DNA of 8,952 nucleotides from Deltaproteobacteria bacterium (GTDB taxonomy: Bacteria; Desulfobacterota; DSM-4660; Desulfatiglandales; HGW-15). The DNA is taken from assembly GCA_030671095.1 (NCBI GenBank), contig DAOVAK010000077.1, positions 1-8,952 on the forward strand. Direction: 5' to 3'. Each line of letters begins with the position of its first letter. Position 1 is the stretch's first letter. Shown piece by piece: positions 6,739 through 8,952 of this stretch. Both the position numbers and the translations under genes were made by a program. Under the pieces are notes generated by a model. It made no database searches. It saw nothing but the letters and a program-made list of their open reading frames with translations, and was not told where the DNA came from.

Positions 6739-7223
6739 AAAAGATGCTACCCATATCCCTGACAGTAAACCAGGAGGAATATGATCTGTACGTGCCGTCC
6801 AATCGTACACTCCTGGAGGTCCTGCGGGAGGATCTGGAACTGACAGGGACAAAGGAAAGCTGTGGCGAAGGGGTTTGTGGGTCCTGTACGGTCTTGTGTG
6901 ACGGGTTGCCCATAAGGAGTTGTCTGACACTTGCTGTAGAGGTTCAGGGGGCGGAAATCACAACTGTGGAGGGTTTGCTGATGGAGAATGGACAGCTTGA
7001 TCCTGTGCAGCAGTCCTTCATCGATCACGGAGCCGTCCAGTGTGGTTTTTGCACACCCGGAATTCTTATGTCTACCAGGGCCTTTCTGAATCAAAACCCC
7101 AATCCCAGTGAGTCCGATGTCCGCAAGGCCATCAGCGGAAACATATGTCGATGCACCGGGTATACAAAGATTGTGGAAGCGATTCTAGATGTGGCACAAA
7201 GCAGGACTGATACTGGATACTAG
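6735..7223 (+). CDS. hcrC: 4-hydroxybenzoyl-CoA reductase-type [2Fe-2S] gamma subunit
   Basis: This small subunit relays electrons between HcrB and the Mo subunit through two [2Fe-2S] clusters. It has 162 residues. The ferredoxin-like domain has C43, C48, C51 and C63 (CGEGVCGSC). The helical domain has C103, C106, C138 and C140 (CGFC and CRC). All eight ligands are intact. Its ATG overlaps the hcrB stop (ATGA at 6735-6738), so the two are probably translated together. The last residues after the conserved IVEAILDVAQ (SRTDTGY) run into the inverted repeat that starts at 7209, and that repeat supplies the stop codon. The ferredoxin domain reads TGTKESCGEG against TGTKEGCGEG in the module-1 subunit, so the two are paralogues. 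Confidence 0.95.
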   Translation: MKKMLPISLTVNQEEYDLYVPSNRTLLEVLREDLELTGTKESCGEGVCGSCTVLCDGLPIRSCLTLAVEVQGAEITTVEGLLMENGQLDPVQQSFIDHGAVQCGFCTPGILMSTRAFLNQNPNPSESDVRKAISGNICRCTGYTKIVEAILDVAQSRTDTGY

Positions 7224-7308
7224 ATGCTGGGTGTCTAGCAAGAGGTTCTAAATTCATCTCAGACAAAGTTCCATCTAGTATCGAGGATCCAGCATCTAGC
7301 ATCTGATA
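7209..7308. repeat. Inverted repeat overlapping the end of hcrC
   Basis: GATACTAGATG (7216-7226) pairs perfectly with CATCTAGTATC (7272-7282). A second, longer pairing joins 7211-7230 with 7289-7308 at 16 of 20 positions. The CTAGATGCTGG/CCAGCATCTAG words give alternative foldings. The element begins inside the hcrC coding region and includes its TAG stop (7221-7223). The rest of the spacer to 7365 shows only the ribosome site of the next gene. Confidence 0.75.
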
Positions 7309-7351
7309 GCAGGATATCGCAATTAAACGTCGAGTCTAAGTAAATACATAT

Positions 7352-7356
7352 AAGGA
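7352..7356 (+). promoter_or_regulatory. Ribosome binding site for the GTG start of the second Mo subunit
   Basis: AAGGA lies 9 nt before the GTG at 7366. An in-frame TGA at 7357-7359 excludes any earlier start, and the GTG gives the family-like N-terminus MSKESSLIGKRVPRVDSLSR. Confidence 0.7.
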
Positions 7357-7365
7357 TGAGAAACA

Positions 7366-8952
7366 GTGAGCAAGGAGTCCTCTCTAATCGGCAAAAGAGT
7401 ACCCAGGGTCGATTCCCTGTCTAGAGTCACTGGCGAAGTACAATTCTCCGGCGACCTCAAGCTTCCGAGGATGCTTGTGGGCAAGGTCAAGCGAAGTCCA
7501 TTGGCTCACGCGCGTATCCTTCACGTAGATACATCAAAGGCGGAAAAACTCAGGGGCGTAAAGGCCGTTGTGTCGGGCCAGGATACGGCGGGGGTGAAGT
7601 GGGGCGTTTTTCGTTATACCCAGGACATGGAACTGTTGCCCAAGGACAAGGTGCGGTATTTCGGTGATGAGATTGCAGCGGTCGCTGCTGTGGATGAAGA
7701 TACCGCCATAGAGGCCCTGGATCTGATTTCAATAGATCTGGAAGAGCTCCCGGCCGTGTATGATCCCTTTGAAGCCATGGCATCAGAAGGCCCTCTCATC
7801 CATGACGAATTCCCGAACAACATAAACATCCATGTGGAAATCGACGTGGGGGACATTGAGAAGGGATTTAAAGACGCCTATCTGGTAAGAGAAGACACCT
7901 TTACTGCGGCTGAGGACAACTACTTCCAGGGGGAGCCTTTTGCGGTCACTGCACGATTTGATGATGCAGGCAACCTGGAGGTCTGGACGCCCAATGCCGG
8001 ACCTCACATGAAGTCTAAACCTCTCGCCAACCTCCTCTCCATGCCCCTTCACAAGGTCAGGGTCAGGAAGATCGCCATAGGTGGTGCCTTCGGGGGTCGA
8101 TCAGAGATATCACCTGGGGATTTTATATGTGCTCTTTTGGCACGGAAGTCCGGCCGGCCCGTTAAGATCATATACACCAGGGAAGAAAACTCAGTCAGCG
8201 TCCGAATGGGCCATGCCCTGATCACCACAATCAAGACAGGGGTGGATCGGAAAGGGCGTGTTCTGGCAAGAGATATTACGTGCTACATGGATGGCGGGGC
8301 CTATTCCTCCACCGGCCCCATTGCCACCTCTGTCCCCTTCCTCTGCATGGAACAGGCCTACCGCATGGATAATGTGCGTTACAACGGCTACCGAATCTTT
8401 ACCAATAAAACGCCTCGGGGCATGATTCGAATGCATGGGCGGTCCTTTGCCTGCGGTATCGACCTCCAGCTGGACATGCTGGGGCAGGAGCTGGGAATTG
8501 ACCCTCTAACCATGAGGCTTGTGAATGGGAGAAAGGCTGGAGAATATACACCCACAGGGAGCTATGTTCCCTCCTGTGGACTCACGGAATGTATTGAGAA
8601 GGCAGCAGAGAAGGCTGGATGGAAGAAGAAATACGGTAAACTGCCGCCGTGGCGAGGCATTGGTATTGGGATCAATTCGGTACAGACCGGGTTCCCACTC
8701 GGGATCAGGGGGGGATCTCAGGCATTCATCAAATTTAACGAGGACGGAGGGGTGACACTAAACTCGGGGGTCGTAGACAACGGTCAGGGAAATGACAACA
8801 TGCTTGTGCAGGTGGTGGCAGAGGAGCTGGGATTGGAAATGGAGGATGTCACCCTGATTACCGCAGACACTGAGGTTACTGCCAATGATCCTGGGTCCTA
8901 CTCCATGGTTTCCACCTTTGTAGGGGGGCAAGCAGCCCAACTGGCGGCCATT
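7366..8952 (+). CDS. hcrA: 4-hydroxybenzoyl-CoA reductase-type molybdopterin alpha subunit (3' end cut by window)
   Basis: This is the catalytic Mo-pterin subunit partnered with the HcrB/HcrC-like proteins just upstream. The frame is open for 529 codons to the window edge. Compared with the 809-residue paralogue, roughly 230-280 residues are missing, including the GVGE segment with the catalytic glutamate. The hammerhead domain (about 10-130) has RVPRVDSLSRVTGEVQFSGD near its start. GGAFGGR is at 239-245, the dioxothiomolybdenum-binding loop of the family, and NGQG at 472-475. Two sites differ from the consensus: the usual FRGFGxPQ is GMIRMHGRS (352-360, Arg355), and the segment usually written GSYSSR is GSYSMVSTF (510-518). 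The His-Gly in the first recalls HCR-type alpha subunits, as far as I remember them. It lacks the 14-residue repeat insertion of the module-1 subunit. The start is GTG with AAGGA 9 nt upstream. Family is firm; HCR function rests largely on the adjacent hcrB. Confidence 0.9.
   Translation, partial: MSKESSLIGKRVPRVDSLSRVTGEVQFSGDLKLPRMLVGKVKRSPLAHARILHVDTSKAEKLRGVKAVVSGQDTAGVKWGVFRYTQDMELLPKDKVRYFGDEIAAVAAVDEDTAIEALDLISIDLEELPAVYDPFEAMASEGPLIHDEFPNNINIHVEIDVGDIEKGFKDAYLVREDTFTAAEDNYFQGEPFAVTARFDDAGNLEVWTPNAGPHMKSKPLANLLSMPLHKVRVRKIAIGGAFGGRSEISPGDFICALLARKSGRPVKIIYTREENSVSVRMGHALITTIKTGVDRKGRVLARDITCYMDGGAYSSTGPIATSVPFLCMEQAYRMDNVRYNGYRIFTNKTPRGMIRMHGRSFACGIDLQLDMLGQELGIDPLTMRLVNGRKAGEYTPTGSYVPSCGLTECIEKAAEKAGWKKKYGKLPPWRGIGIGINSVQTGFPLGIRGGSQAFIKFNEDGGVTLNSGVVDNGQGNDNMLVQVVAEELGLEMEDVTLITADTEVTANDPGSYSMVSTFVGGQAAQLAAI

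Noticed and set aside
1308..7308. CRISPR array or phage attachment sites in the spacers
   Set aside because: The repeats are unrelated inverted pairs, not regularly spaced identical direct repeats, and no cas, integrase or tRNA sequence is present.

Overview
The window carries seven genes, all on the + strand, for anaerobic breakdown of aromatic or N-heteroaromatic acids. The likely host is a Desulfobacterota (Deltaproteobacteria) sulfate reducer or syntroph. That placement is an inference from gene content, mid-range base composition and spacers full of short palindromic repeats; no taxonomic marker gene is present.

Layout: (1) a complete PaaK-family aryl-CoA ligase (13-1308). (2) A first complete three-subunit molybdenum enzyme of the xanthine dehydrogenase/4-hydroxybenzoyl-CoA reductase family, in the order FAD subunit (1489-2343), 2x[2Fe-2S] subunit (2464-2946), Mo-pterin subunit (3175-5604). 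(3) A second module in the same order: FAD subunit (5737-6738), [2Fe-2S] subunit (6735-7223) and a Mo-pterin subunit (7366 onward) cut by the window end. The FAD subunit of module 2 carries the four-cysteine [4Fe-4S] insertion diagnostic of 4-hydroxybenzoyl-CoA reductase (HcrB). The FAD subunit of module 1 lacks it.

Working model (inference): the ligase makes an aryl-CoA thioester. Module 2 reductively removes a ring hydroxyl (or amino) group, and module 1 is a related enzyme that may run in the hydroxylating direction or act on another substrate. The pair could be a hydroxylate/activate/dehydroxylate route or two paralogous reductases with different substrates.

Every spacer longer than about 100 nt contains a different short inverted repeat, and two spacers begin at or inside the upstream stop codon. 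The most striking signal is that the core of the GC-rich spacer palindrome (3075-3115) recurs, inverted and about 90% identical, inside the coding sequence of the module-1 Mo subunit (4484-4523). There it adds 14 in-frame residues that the paralogous Mo subunit in this same window lacks. It looks like a palindromic repeat that has inserted into a protein gene.
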